Notes under the pieces: model-generated
The model's input: the letters and a program-made list of their open reading frames with translations, nothing else
Database searches by the model: none
Told to the model about the DNA's origin: nothing
Program-made: the position numbers and the translations under genes
Part shown: positions 33,080-42,446 of the stretch, piece by piece
How positions within the stretch are numbered: position 1 is the stretch's first letter
Layout of the letters: the number at the start of each line of letters is the position of its first letter
NCBI GenBank assembly: GCA_902538525.1
Contig: CACBFA010000005.1
Coordinates: forward strand, 1 to 49,372
DNA: 49,372 nucleotides
Reading direction: 5' to 3'
Origin: an uncultured Pelagibacteraceae bacterium
GTDB lineage: Bacteria; Pseudomonadota; Alphaproteobacteria; Pelagibacterales; Pelagibacteraceae

Positions 33080-34279
33080 TTAATTAATCTGTTGAATTAT
33101 TCTTTTGACTATTTCCTCAGCTACCAATGATTTACTCATCTTTTCAAAATTTTCTTCAGGTTTATCTTTGTAAAATATAGAAATTTTATTAAAATCTGAT
33201 CCAAATCCTATAGTTTGATCTGAGACATCATTTGCGATTATCCAATCACAATTTTTTTCATTCAACTTCTTCTTTGCATTTGTTGAGAGATTGTTTGTTT
33301 CTGCCGCAAAACCAATAGTAATTTTTGGCCTTAATGAATTATGATTAGAAATATGATTTAAAATATCAATATTTTTTTCTAGCTCTAAGTTAAATTCTTC
33401 ATTCTTTTTAATCTTTGTACTTTTATAATTTTTTACTTTAAAATCAGAGACAGCTGCAGAAAAAATAGCTACATCTGTTGGTAGATTATTTAAACTTTCT
33501 CTGAACATCTCTTCAGCTGTTTCAACATTTATAAAATTAACACCATCCAAAGGTTTAATACTCGTTTTTCCAGAAATAAGTGTTGTGTCAAATCCATTGT
33601 CTCTAAGACATTTGGCTATTTCATATCCTTGTTTGCCACTGGATTTATTTGTAATAAATCTTACAGGATCAATATATTCATTAGTTGGTCCTGCAGTAAC
33701 TAAAGCTTTTAATTTTTTATTTTTATCTAAATTAGAAAAATAATTTTTAAGCGTGTTGACTATTTCATTTGGTTCTGTCATTTTTCCTTCACCGTATTCA
33801 CCACATGCCATATCTCCTATCTCTGGCCCAATAATTTTGTATCCAAAGCTTTTTAATTTTAATATGTTTTCTTTAGTAGAAGAATGCTCCCACATTCTTA
33901 CATTCATTGCTGGTGCTAAAAATATTTGTTTGTTAGACGCTAATAAAACAGTAGACGCCAAATCTTCTGCATTTCCTGAGGCTACTTTAGATATGGTATT
34001 AGCTGTAATTGGTGCAACTAATACTGCATCAGCCCATCTTGATAAAGATATGTGGTCCATCTCAGCTTCGTTCTCTGCACTAAATATATCGTCATAAACT
34101 TTTTCTTGGGAAAGAGACGAAACAGATAGTGGAGTTACAAATTCTTTTGCATTTTTTGTTAATATAGTTTTTACACGAGCACCATTTTTCTTATATAATC
34201 TTATTAACTCAAGACTTTTGTAAGCAGAAATTCCACCACATATAATTAACAGTATTTTTTTATTCTCAAAATAATTCAT
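33080..34279 (-). CDS. coaBC: Bifunctional phosphopantothenoylcysteine decarboxylase/synthetase CoaBC
   Basis: Two consecutive steps of coenzyme A synthesis in one 399-residue protein. The flavin-dependent CoaC half (about 1-185) has the catalytic histidine in AEMDHISLSRWADAVLVAP, PAMNVRMW and the active cysteine in GDMACGEYGEGKM. The CTP-dependent CoaB half (about 190-399) begins with KALVTAGPTNEYIDPVRF, then SSGKQGYEIAKCL and IGFAAETNN. It lies 8 bases after ubiB in a minus-strand operon, ubiE-ubiB-coaBC-dut-thiF-like-SH3. Confidence 0.96.
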   Translation of the reverse strand: MNYFENKKILLIICGGISAYKSLELIRLYKKNGARVKTILTKNAKEFVTPLSVSSLSQEKVYDDIFSAENEAEMDHISLSRWADAVLVAPITANTISKVASGNAEDLASTVLLASNKQIFLAPAMNVRMWEHSSTKENILKLKSFGYKIIGPEIGDMACGEYGEGKMTEPNEIVNTLKNYFSNLDKNKKLKALVTAGPTNEYIDPVRFITNKSSGKQGYEIAKCLRDNGFDTTLISGKTSIKPLDGVNFINVETAEEMFRESLNNLPTDVAIFSAAVSDFKVKNYKSTKIKKNEEFNLELEKNIDILNHISNHNSLRPKITIGFAAETNNLSTNAKKKLNEKNCDWIIANDVSDQTIGFGSDFNKISIFYKDKPEENFEKMSKSLVAEEIVKRIIQQIN

Positions 34280-34287
34280 CGTCGAGA

Positions 34288-35856
34288 TTAAAATACTACT
34301 AATCCTAAAATTACAAGTAATAATAAACCAATGATTGATTGATTTCTGAAAGCTACCATTTCATTTTTTTTTGTATTTAGATCATTATACGTATTAGTAT
34401 TTTGTGGAATTTGTCCACTTGCAAGAAATGTTAATGCTTGGTTTGCTTTATCCATTATTTGCGGCATTTCTGGTAATCTTTTTATAACTTCTGCAGAATT
34501 TTTTAGAGTTTCATTTAATGTTGTTATAGGATCTTTTGTCTCTTTAAGCCATTTTTCAAGAACAGGTCTTGACGTTTCCCAAATATTTGTCTCTGGATTT
34601 AATCTTCTTGCAACACCTTCAACTACTACCATGGTTTTCTGTAGCATTAGCAACTGTGGTTGAGTTTGCATATTAAATTTTTCTGTCACATCAAAAAGTT
34701 GTTTGAGTAGTTTACCGCCAGATATATCTTTAATTGACTGACCAAATATTGGCTCTCCTATTGATCTTAGTGCTTGGGCGAGATCATCAACAGGCACTTC
34801 TTTTGGAACTAACCCTGCAGCCAAATGAACTTCAGCCACTTTTTTATAATCTCGTTTAATAAATCCATATAAAATCTCAGCAAGAAATTTTTTACTCAAA
34901 TCATCGAGCCTTCCCATTATACCAAAATCGATAGGAACTATTTGACCACTATTATTTATAAAAATGTTACCTTGATGCATATCTGCATGAAAAAAACCAT
35001 CTCTAACAGCATGTCTTAAAAAATGTTGAATAATATCTGATGCAATTTTTTTGGTATCTATATTTCTTTTTTCTAACTCTTCTGTTTCTCTTATGGAGAC
35101 ACCTTCAACCCAGTCTAAAGTCATTACATTCTCACTTGTAAAATTCCAATAAATTCTAGGAACTTGAAATCCACTGTCATTTTTAGTGTTTTCGGAATAC
35201 TCATTAGCTGCAGCGGCTTCAAATCTTAAATCCATTTCTAAATTGGTTATTTCTTTTAGCAAATAAACAACCTCAACTAATTTAAGCCTTTTTGTCTTTT
35301 TGATAATTGACTCAGTTAAAAAAGCAAAAAGCATCAAAGCATCAATTTCTTCGTTGAATATTTTTTTTATATTTGGTCGTAAAATTTTTATAGCCACATC
35401 TTTAATTGTGCCATTATCATTTATTTGTGCTTTATGAACTTGAGCTATAGATGCTGCTGCCACTGGTTCAGATAGATTTATAATTGAATTAAAATTATCT
35501 TCCCCTAGATCTTTTTTGATTATTTCTTTAGCTTTAGATAATTCAAAGGGAGGCAAACGATCTTGTAAACTCTCTAGTTGCTTTGATAACTTTTCACCAA
35601 TTATATCTGGTCTAGTTGCCAGAAATTGACCTAATTTAATGAATGTTGTGCCCATAGATTGCAAGGACTTTGATAATCTTTCACCTTCGGTTTCATTTAC
35701 AAAAGAATTATCTTTTTTTGAAAATGATAAAGAAAACAAATAGAATAAAATTTTTATTCCAATTGGTGGATTATGAAACTTTGTGAATATACTTAAAGCG
35801 TCAGATTTTGCCAATTTCCTTCCAAGCTTAAAAAGTATGTATAATTTTTTAATCAT
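34288..35856 (-). CDS. ubiB: UbiB/ABC1-family atypical kinase-like protein for ubiquinone synthesis
   Basis: Membrane-associated ATPase-like protein needed for ubiquinone biosynthesis. The 522 residues carry the UbiB signatures: KLGQ at 74-77, the alanine-rich loop PVAAASIAQVHKA at 131-143, FHADMHQGNIF and VPIDFGIMG. A C-terminal hydrophobic segment (IIGLLLLVILGLVVF) ends the protein and should anchor it in the inner membrane. The start overlaps the ubiE stop by 4 bases, a pairing conserved across alphaproteobacteria. coq7 at 46021 belongs to the same pathway. Confidence 0.95.
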   Translation of the reverse strand: MIKKLYILFKLGRKLAKSDALSIFTKFHNPPIGIKILFYLFSLSFSKKDNSFVNETEGERLSKSLQSMGTTFIKLGQFLATRPDIIGEKLSKQLESLQDRLPPFELSKAKEIIKKDLGEDNFNSIINLSEPVAAASIAQVHKAQINDNGTIKDVAIKILRPNIKKIFNEEIDALMLFAFLTESIIKKTKRLKLVEVVYLLKEITNLEMDLRFEAAAANEYSENTKNDSGFQVPRIYWNFTSENVMTLDWVEGVSIRETEELEKRNIDTKKIASDIIQHFLRHAVRDGFFHADMHQGNIFINNSGQIVPIDFGIMGRLDDLSKKFLAEILYGFIKRDYKKVAEVHLAAGLVPKEVPVDDLAQALRSIGEPIFGQSIKDISGGKLLKQLFDVTEKFNMQTQPQLLMLQKTMVVVEGVARRLNPETNIWETSRPVLEKWLKETKDPITTLNETLKNSAEVIKRLPEMPQIMDKANQALTFLASGQIPQNTNTYNDLNTKKNEMVAFRNQSIIGLLLLVILGLVVF

Positions 35857-36560
35857 ATTTTCCAGCCTGAATGAATAGCTACTATTCCACCAGAAAAGTT
35901 TCTATACTCACATTTAATAAAATTATTTTTCTCCATTAAATCCTTTAATTCCTCTTGATTAACAAATTCTTGGATACTTTTTATTAGATATTCATAAGGC
36001 TCTTTTTCACCAACCACAAATTTTCCTATTTCTGGAATTAATTTAGAGTATCTTTTATAGACTAAATCTAAGTTTAAATTTTGAATTTTTGAAAATTCTA
36101 AACAAAAAAATCTACCTCCTGACTTTAAAACTCTGAACGCTTCTCTTAAGGATTTATTAATATTTTTTGTATTTCTTAAACCAAAACTGATTGTGTAATA
36201 ATCACATGAATTAGATTTTAAAGGCAATTTCTCTGCCGAACCCTTAATCCACTTAATATTTTTGTAATTTGATAGTCTATTTTTTCCCTTTTTCATCATT
36301 CCTTCATTGGGGTCAATACAAAATAATTCTATATTTTTATTTGAACTATTATCGATAAAAAGTTTTGCTATATCACCTGTGCCACATGCAACATCTGCTA
36401 GAATTTTATTTTTACCTGGGTTCATCCAATTTATTAAATTTCTTTTCCAGATTCTATGAACTCCAAGTGACATCAAATCATTCATGATGTCGTATTTATC
36501 ATAAACTTTATCAAAGACACCTTGGACTAGACCTTTTTTATTTTGAAGATATTGTTGCAT
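35853..36560 (-). CDS. ubiE: Ubiquinone/menaquinone C-methyltransferase UbiE
   Basis: SAM-dependent C-methyltransferase of ubiquinone synthesis (2-polyprenyl-6-methoxy-1,4-benzoquinol methylase). The 235 residues contain the family N-terminus VFDKVYDKYDIMNDLMSLG, the SAM-binding ADVACGTGDIAKL at 55-67 and the FGLRNTKNINKSLREAFRVL region. It is the first gene of a six-gene minus-strand operon. mutM is divergent with a 32-base gap that must hold both promoters or parts of them. Confidence 0.96.
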   Translation of the reverse strand: MQQYLQNKKGLVQGVFDKVYDKYDIMNDLMSLGVHRIWKRNLINWMNPGKNKILADVACGTGDIAKLFIDNSSNKNIELFCIDPNEGMMKKGKNRLSNYKNIKWIKGSAEKLPLKSNSCDYYTISFGLRNTKNINKSLREAFRVLKSGGRFFCLEFSKIQNLNLDLVYKRYSKLIPEIGKFVVGEKEPYEYLIKSIQEFVNQEELKDLMEKNNFIKCEYRNFSGGIVAIHSGWKI

Positions 36561-36592
36561 AAAATAAATAATATTAATTAATATAATAATAA

Positions 36593-37456
36593 ATGCCAGA
36601 ATTGCCAGAAGTAGAAGTTGTTAAAGAGTCACTAAGCAGAACAATAACAGGAAAAAAAATAAAAAAAGTAAGGATAAAGAATAGGAATTTAAGGTACAAA
36701 ATAAAAAAAGGTTTTGAAACAAGACTTCAATCAAAATCAATAAAAAAAGTTAAGAGGTTTTCAAAATATATCATACTAGTTTTAAATGATGAAAAATTTT
36801 GCTTAATTCATCTTGGAATGTCTGGCACTATACATCTCTTAAGAAAAAATATTTTAAATCAAAAAACAAATGCAAGTTTTTATCATAGTCCTTACTTACC
36901 AAAAAAACATAACCATGTGTTTTTGGAATTTGATAACATAAAAATTGTATATAATGATCCCAGAAGATTTGGTTATTTCAAATTATTTGAAAATAAGAAT
37001 AATTTAGAAAATTTTATAAATAACTATGGTCCTGAACCTTTTTCTTCAAAATTTAATCTCAACTACTTAAAAAAACATTTTTATAAAAAGAAAAAGAATA
37101 TAAAAAATTTTCTCTTAGATCAAAAGTTTGTTTCAGGTTTGGGGAATATTTATGCAAGTGAAATTTTATTCAGCTCTAAAATAAATCCAAAAAAAAAAGC
37201 AAAATCTTTAAGTGAAAACGATTGTATTAATATTATTAAATATTCAAGAAAAATTTTAAATTTAGCGATAAAAAAAGGTGGGTCTAGTATTAGAGATTTT
37301 AAAAATATAGTTGGTAAAAATGGATCTTTTCAAGATAACTTTAAAGTATACAATAGAGAAAATAAGAGTTGTCTTTCACTAGGATGCAAAGGGACAATAA
37401 AAAAAAAATTTATCACTAATAGATCAACATTTTTTTGTAATATTTGTCAAAAATAA
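36593..37456 (+). CDS. mutM: Formamidopyrimidine-DNA glycosylase MutM
   Basis: Base-excision repair enzyme removing 8-oxoguanine and formamidopyrimidines. The 287 residues start MPELPEVE, exposing the catalytic Pro2 with Glu3 after Met removal. LIHLGMSG, NDPRRFGYF and GLGNIYASEILF follow, and a C-terminal zinc finger has cysteines in SCLSLGCKG and FFCNICQ. The C-x4-C spacing of the first pair is common in alphaproteobacteria. Its role in oxidative damage repair complements KatG elsewhere in the window. The end lies 50 bases before the rpsT start. Confidence 0.96.
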   Translation: MPELPEVEVVKESLSRTITGKKIKKVRIKNRNLRYKIKKGFETRLQSKSIKKVKRFSKYIILVLNDEKFCLIHLGMSGTIHLLRKNILNQKTNASFYHSPYLPKKHNHVFLEFDNIKIVYNDPRRFGYFKLFENKNNLENFINNYGPEPFSSKFNLNYLKKHFYKKKKNIKNFLLDQKFVSGLGNIYASEILFSSKINPKKKAKSLSENDCINIIKYSRKILNLAIKKGGSSIRDFKNIVGKNGSFQDNFKVYNRENKSCLSLGCKGTIKKKFITNRSTFFCNICQK

Positions 37457-37506
37457 AAAATTATTATATTGACCGTATAAATTTCTCGTTATATACAATC
37501 GCGCTT

Positions 37507-37767
37507 ATGGCAAACACTAAATCAGCTATTAAACGTATAAGACGTATATCACGTCAAACAACGGTAAATAAGTCTAGAAAAAGCAGGTTTAGATCTGCAA
37601 TAAAAAAAATGAATTTAATTCTTGATAAAAAGGACAAAAAAGAAGCTTTAGCATTCTTGCCAAAATTAAACTCTGAATTGATGAAAATAGCAAAGACAGG
37701 GGTGATAAAAAAGCAAAACGCGTCAAGAAATATTTCTAGAATAACAAAAAAAATAAATTCTTTATAA
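37507..37767 (+). CDS. rpsT: 30S ribosomal protein S20
   Basis: The start is ATG 37507 (MANTKSAIKRIRRISRQTTV), giving 86 residues, standard for S20; a longer in-frame extension back to 37444 overlaps mutM and is not conserved-looking. S20 binds 16S rRNA directly early in 30S assembly. The protein is extremely basic throughout, with the conserved NASRNISRITKKI near the C-terminus. The rpsT-dnaA order is common in alphaproteobacteria. Confidence 0.96.
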   Translation: MANTKSAIKRIRRISRQTTVNKSRKSRFRSAIKKMNLILDKKDKKEALAFLPKLNSELMKIAKTGVIKKQNASRNISRITKKINSL

Positions 37768-38011
37768 CAACTTTTAGTTTACTTAAAGAAATTACAACCC
37801 TAGAGATTATTTTTTCAATTAAGAAAAGAATCTTTTAACCTTTTAGTCCCAAGACAAAAAAAAAATAAAAAAAGTAAATTTAAGATTACTAATTTTAAGT
37901 CCCTAAAAATAGATTCAATTATTAATTTATACAATTGTAAATTTTATTTTTTTTTGAGAATAAAAATAAATTTATTGCATTGAATTATGAATAGGAGTTT
38001 AACAGACTCTC
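37768..38011. other. 244-base AT-rich spacer upstream of dnaA (possible origin or dnaA control region)
   Basis: This is the longest non-coding stretch in the window. It holds two AGTCCC elements (near 37845 and 37899), a perfect 10-bp palindrome TACAATTGTA at 37930-37939, a long T tract then an A-rich tract (37941-37975), and AGGAG at 37993 that can pair with ACTCT just before the dnaA ATG. I find no consensus DnaA box (TTATCCACA) or close match on either strand, so identification as oriC is not supported. It probably contains the dnaA promoter. Confidence 0.45.
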
Positions 38012-39421
38012 ATGAAAAATAATCTCACTAACATTAAATCAGACAATATTAATAAGATTGATTGGAAATTATTACAAAATGAAATGAAAAATAAGTTTGG
38101 TTCTGAGATTTACGATAGTTGGTTAAAAAAAATTGATTTGGTTGATGAGTTTAAAAATTATGTTTTATTATCCGTTTCGACAAGATTTATCAGAGACTGG
38201 ATAACCTCAAGATATTTAGATCAAATATTACAAATAATTAAATTATATAAAAAAGATATTTCCAGAATAGAATTTGTGATTAACGAGAATATAAAGAACA
38301 AAAATACTGATGAAATAAAACCAGATAATTCATCTGATAATGAAAAGGTTTCATTTATTAAAGATTCTTATCTTCAATATAATCGAATTGATCCAAATAA
38401 AAACTTTGAGAATTTCTTGCTAGGGAAAAGTAATAAACTAGCTTTTGAAGCTGCAAAAAAAGTCTCAGAACAAATAGCTCATTATAATCCTCTATATATT
38501 TATGGTGGAGTTGGAATGGGTAAGACACATTTGTTAAATGCAATTGGATTAAGTTTGAAAGAAAAAAATAAAGTAATGTTTATTTCAGCTGAAAGATTTA
38601 TGTATCAATTTGTAAAATCGATAAAATCTAATGATATGGTAAAGTTTAAAGAGTATTTTAGAAATACTGACATATTTTTGATTGATGATATTCAATTTAT
38701 GAATGGAAAAGAAGCTATGCAAGAAGAGTTTTTCCACACATTTAATGTTTTGTTAGAGAAAGGATCACAAATTATAGTATCAGCAGATAGACCACCAAAC
38801 AAATTGACTAGAATACAAGAGAGAATTAAATCTAGATTTTCAGGAGGACTAGTAGTTGATATTCAAAATGCTGATTTTGAATTAAGATACAATATAATAA
38901 AATCCAAAAATGATGATCTTGGAATTCATGATCCAAACAATATTAAAATCAGTGATGAGATCATAAAATTTATTAGTACTGAAGTTAACACTAGTATCAG
39001 AGAACTTGTAGGTGCATTTAATAGAATAGTATCTTTCTCAAGAATTTATGGAAAAACTCCTTCGATGTCAGAGGTAAAAGTAATATTAAAAGATCTCTTA
39101 AATTTAACTGAAAACAAAGTCGATATAGATAATATTCAAACAATAGTCTGTAAATATTTTAAAATAAGTAAAAACGAAATGTTGTCACCAAGAAGGTCAA
39201 GATATCTTGTAAGACCAAGACAAACTGCTATTTATTTAGCAAAAATGCTGACATCTAAATCTTTGCCAGAGATAGGTCGATCATTTGCCAATAGAGACCA
39301 TACAACTGTTATTCATTCAGTCAAAACAATAGAAAAATTAAGAAAAGATGATAATGAATTAAATTTAAGCATAGATAGCCTAAAGAATAAAATATTATAC
39401 AAACAAGAAAATGAAATTTAG
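38012..39421 (+). CDS. dnaA: Chromosomal replication initiator DnaA
   Basis: AAA+ ATPase that opens the replication origin. The 469 residues show domain I (about 15-90), a short variable linker, the AAA+ domain with Walker A GGVGMGKT at 165-172 and IFLIDDIQFMNGKEA, and the C-terminal DNA-binding domain IV with the signature RDHTTVIHSVKTIEKL. AGGAG lies 14 bases from the ATG, farther than usual, and may be partly sequestered by a small hairpin. A 12-codon out-of-frame reading frame (37987-38022) runs across the start. The end overlaps dnaN by 11 bases. Confidence 0.97.
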   Translation: MKNNLTNIKSDNINKIDWKLLQNEMKNKFGSEIYDSWLKKIDLVDEFKNYVLLSVSTRFIRDWITSRYLDQILQIIKLYKKDISRIEFVINENIKNKNTDEIKPDNSSDNEKVSFIKDSYLQYNRIDPNKNFENFLLGKSNKLAFEAAKKVSEQIAHYNPLYIYGGVGMGKTHLLNAIGLSLKEKNKVMFISAERFMYQFVKSIKSNDMVKFKEYFRNTDIFLIDDIQFMNGKEAMQEEFFHTFNVLLEKGSQIIVSADRPPNKLTRIQERIKSRFSGGLVVDIQNADFELRYNIIKSKNDDLGIHDPNNIKISDEIIKFISTEVNTSIRELVGAFNRIVSFSRIYGKTPSMSEVKVILKDLLNLTENKVDIDNIQTIVCKYFKISKNEMLSPRRSRYLVRPRQTAIYLAKMLTSKSLPEIGRSFANRDHTTVIHSVKTIEKLRKDDNELNLSIDSLKNKILYKQENEI

Positions 39422-40523
39422 TGTTAATCAACAGGATTTGCAAAAATCTTTAGGTTATTGTCAGGGTGTAATAGAAAAAAGAAGCACTTTACCTATACTT
39501 TCAAATATTTTGATAGAGGCAGCAAATTCTAAGTTAAAAATTACAGCAACAGATTTAGATTTAATATTTGTAAATGAAATTTCAAATATTAAAATTTTTG
39601 ATGAAGGTAAAACAACCACTTCTTCATCAATTATGTTTGATATTGTAAGAAAAATACCCTCTGGTAGTCAGATAAATTTTGAAAATACTGGAGATAGTAA
39701 ATTACAATTAGAATCAAATAAATCTCTATTCAATTTAAATTCCATTAATGCATCTGAATTTCCAATTACAGATGAAAATTTCAATGAAAATGAATTTACT
39801 ATAAATTCAAAAGATTTATTAAAACTTTTAAATAAATGTAAATTTTCGATTTCGAATGATGAAACAAGACATTATCTTAGTGGTATTTTTTTTCATCAGA
39901 CTCAAACAGATGATAAGAATTTTTTAACTGCAGCCGCAACAGATAGCCATAGAATGTCTATCTCAAAAATAAGACTAAAAAACAAAATTGAATTTGAACC
40001 AATAATACTTCCAAAAAAAACTATATTTCAATTATGTTCTCTTCTAGAAGATTATGATGGCGAGGTTAAAGTCTCAAATATTAAATCTAAAATTAAATTT
40101 GAACTTAATAATAGTATTTTGATATCTAAATTAATCGATGGAAAATTCCCTAATTATATTCAAGTTATCCCTAGAGAGAATCAAAAAAAACTTGAAATAG
40201 ATCTAAAATCTTTTCTAAATTCCGTCGACAGAGTAGCATCAGTTTCTCTAGATAAAAAAGATGGTGTAAAATTTAATTTGACTAAAGATAATTTAGATTT
40301 ATCTGTCAATAACACTAACAGTGGTGATGGTAAAGAAAGCCTATCTGTAAAATTTGAGACAGATTTAGATATAAGTTTTAACTCTAGATATTTGCTTGAT
40401 ATAGCATCCCAACTAAATGGTGATAATATTGAAATATATTTGAAAGATACTGGATCTCCTGCGTTAATAAAAGATCCTGCAGATTTTGACAGTATTTATG
40501 TTGTAATGCCTATGAAAGGTTAG
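39411..40523 (+). CDS. dnaN: DNA polymerase III beta subunit (sliding clamp)
   Basis: Ring-shaped clamp that holds the replicative polymerase on DNA. The 370 residues make up three clamp domains; hallmarks are KRSTLPILSNILIEA near the N-terminus, the central RHYLSGIFFHQ and the C-terminal VVMPMKG. The start lies inside the end of dnaA (11-base overlap ATGAAATTTAG), so it is co-translated with dnaA. recF, often the next gene, is not here. Its TAG stop overlaps the stop of the convergent acyltransferase gene. Confidence 0.97.
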   Translation: MKFSVNQQDLQKSLGYCQGVIEKRSTLPILSNILIEAANSKLKITATDLDLIFVNEISNIKIFDEGKTTTSSSIMFDIVRKIPSGSQINFENTGDSKLQLESNKSLFNLNSINASEFPITDENFNENEFTINSKDLLKLLNKCKFSISNDETRHYLSGIFFHQTQTDDKNFLTAAATDSHRMSISKIRLKNKIEFEPIILPKKTIFQLCSLLEDYDGEVKVSNIKSKIKFELNNSILISKLIDGKFPNYIQVIPRENQKKLEIDLKSFLNSVDRVASVSLDKKDGVKFNLTKDNLDLSVNNTNSGDGKESLSVKFETDLDISFNSRYLLDIASQLNGDNIEIYLKDTGSPALIKDPADFDSIYVVMPMKG

Positions 40524-41218
40524 TTAGCAAGACCAAGCTCGGAATAAATTTCTTTTTGCAATAATTTTACAAATTCTGTTTCTTCGATACCTGTATTAAT
40601 TGGTTTTAAAATAGAAATAGTAATCGTTTTATTTGGCTTCATCTTTCCAGATTTTGGCCATACTCTTCCAGAGTCAATAGCGACGGGTTGACATTTTACA
40701 TTTAATTCTCTGTAAATTCTTCCAACTCCCTTTTTAAAAGGAATAATTTCATCTGGTAGAACTCGAGTAGCTTGTGGAAAAATTATTACAGGTCTTTTTG
40801 TTTTTTCCATAACTTCTTTAATTTTTTCAGTAAAATTAAGGTTTTCTTTAGAAACTTTATTTCTATTCACAGAAATAGAATCTATCTTTCTTAAATACCA
40901 ACCAAATATCGGAATATTTAATAGTTCTTTTTTAAGAATAAAAATTGGTGAATTAAATATTGTTTGTAAAAAAAAAGTTTCAAACATCGATTGATGAGAG
41001 CATGCGATAAAGAAATTTTCGTTATTAATTATGTTTTCTTGACCTTTTATTACTATGCTGGTTGAGTAAAAAATTTTTAAACAGAATGAGGACCAGTATC
41101 CAAAAAGTTTACCTCCCAAAAGAGTGATTTTCTTAGGTAGTAATAAAGATGGAAGAAAAATAATACATATTAAAATTAATCCAGAAAAAAATATACTTTT
41201 AAAGAGGATATTTCTCAT
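40520..41218 (-). CDS. PlsC-type 1-acyl-sn-glycerol-3-phosphate acyltransferase
   Basis: A 232-residue membrane-bound acyltransferase for phospholipid synthesis (phosphatidic acid formation). It has a hydrophobic N-terminal segment (about 8-28). The catalytic motif is HQSMFE with His75 and Glu80, an HX4E variant of the usual HX4D. The substrate-binding motif reads FPQATR at 147-152 instead of FPEGTR. These replacements are conservative but may tune activity. A lysophospholipid- or ornithine-lipid-specific family member is the alternative. It follows lysA with a 13-base gap. Confidence 0.85.
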   Translation of the reverse strand: MRNILFKSIFFSGLILICIIFLPSLLLPKKITLLGGKLFGYWSSFCLKIFYSTSIVIKGQENIINNENFFIACSHQSMFETFFLQTIFNSPIFILKKELLNIPIFGWYLRKIDSISVNRNKVSKENLNFTEKIKEVMEKTKRPVIIFPQATRVLPDEIIPFKKGVGRIYRELNVKCQPVAIDSGRVWPKSGKMKPNKTITISILKPINTGIEETEFVKLLQKEIYSELGLAN

Positions 41219-41231
41219 TATAAGTTTTAAG

Positions 41232-42446
41232 TTAGATTATATCTGTTATTTTTTCTCTTTTTCTTAAAATCTGTATTTTATTACCCTTAATCAAAATTTC
41301 AGCAGGCCTTAATCTAAGATTATAATTAGATGATAATGAATAGCCATAGGCACCTGTATCGCAAATAATCATAATATCATTTTCTTTTATATTCTGAAAT
41401 TTCCTTTCTGTTAAAAATTTATCAGTTGTTTCACATACTGGGCCTACAAATTCTAATATTTTCTTTGAGCGTGACATATTTCTTAGGGATGGAATTATCC
41501 TATGTTTTGCATTATACAAAGCTGGTCTTATCAAATCATTCATTCCTGCATCTAATATTACAAATGTTTTTGTTTTGTTATGTTTTAAATAAATTACTTT
41601 AGATGCAAGTATACCAACATTTCCAATTATAGATCTTCCAGGTTCAAAAATTATTTTACAATTGTATTTATTTTTAAATTTAATTATTGATTTTTTATAT
41701 TTTGTGTAATTAAGTTTTTTCGTTTTATTATCATAGTTTATCCCCATCCCACCACCTAAATCAATGATCTCAAATTTATAATCTAAATTTTTTAAAAGTT
41801 TATCAAGAACATTTAGCATTTTTTCATAGGGTTTGTGGTTTAAGATTTGACTACCGATATGAACACTTAAGCATTTAATATTTATAAATTTTGATTGTTT
41901 CATCAAATTAATAATTTTTACAAAAGTCTTTTTATCTACACCAAATTTATTTTCACTTTTACCAGTTGAAATTTGTTTCAATGTTTCAGCATCTGTATCT
42001 GGATTTAATCTTAGTCCTATATCAACAACTTTATTTAGTTTTTTTGCAGCTGCTTCAATCGCCATAACTTCACTCAATGACTCAGAATTTATTAATAATA
42101 TTTTTTGCTTAATTGCGTACTCAATTTCATCTCTTGTTTTACCAACTCCAGAGAAAACTATCTTATTTTTATCAATACCAGCTTTAAGTGATGCATATAA
42201 TTCACCCTTTGAAACTACATCTGCCCCAAGGCCAAGTTTTTTTATTTCTTTTAATAGTGAAATATTTGAATTAGATTTTACAGAAAAACAAATTAAAGGT
42301 TTAATTCCCTCAAAAGCTTTTTTAAAATTCTCTACATTTTCTTTTAAATTTTTATAAGAGTAGCAGTATAGAGGTGTATTAAATTTTTTTGTCAGACTCT
42401 CAATGTTTTTTCCTTCAATAAAAAATTTATTATTTATATATCTCAT
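41232..42446 (-). CDS. lysA: Diaminopimelate decarboxylase
   Basis: PLP enzyme that makes lysine from meso-diaminopimelate, the last step of lysine synthesis. The 404 residues have PLP-lysine Lys57 in CFSVKSNSN, HIGSQ, the glycine-rich LGGGMGINY, EPGRSIIGN and the active-site cysteine in GPVCETTD. The ATG overlaps the stop of the LptM-like gene by 4 bases (ATGA). The order argH, small lipoprotein, lysA is common in proteobacteria. Confidence 0.96.
   Translation of the reverse strand: MRYINNKFFIEGKNIESLTKKFNTPLYCYSYKNLKENVENFKKAFEGIKPLICFSVKSNSNISLLKEIKKLGLGADVVSKGELYASLKAGIDKNKIVFSGVGKTRDEIEYAIKQKILLINSESLSEVMAIEAAAKKLNKVVDIGLRLNPDTDAETLKQISTGKSENKFGVDKKTFVKIINLMKQSKFINIKCLSVHIGSQILNHKPYEKMLNVLDKLLKNLDYKFEIIDLGGGMGINYDNKTKKLNYTKYKKSIIKFKNKYNCKIIFEPGRSIIGNVGILASKVIYLKHNKTKTFVILDAGMNDLIRPALYNAKHRIIPSLRNMSRSKKILEFVGPVCETTDKFLTERKFQNIKENDIMIICDTGAYGYSLSSNYNLRLRPAEILIKGNKIQILRKREKITDII

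Noticed and set aside
37444..37506. N-terminal extension of rpsT overlapping mutM
   Set aside because: The 21 extra residues do not resemble S20, whereas MANTKSAIKR at 37507 is the exact family start.
37801..37846. Possible terminator after rpsT (AAAAG-AAT-CTTTT)
   Set aside because: The stem is short and A/T-only with no following T tract, too weak to call.
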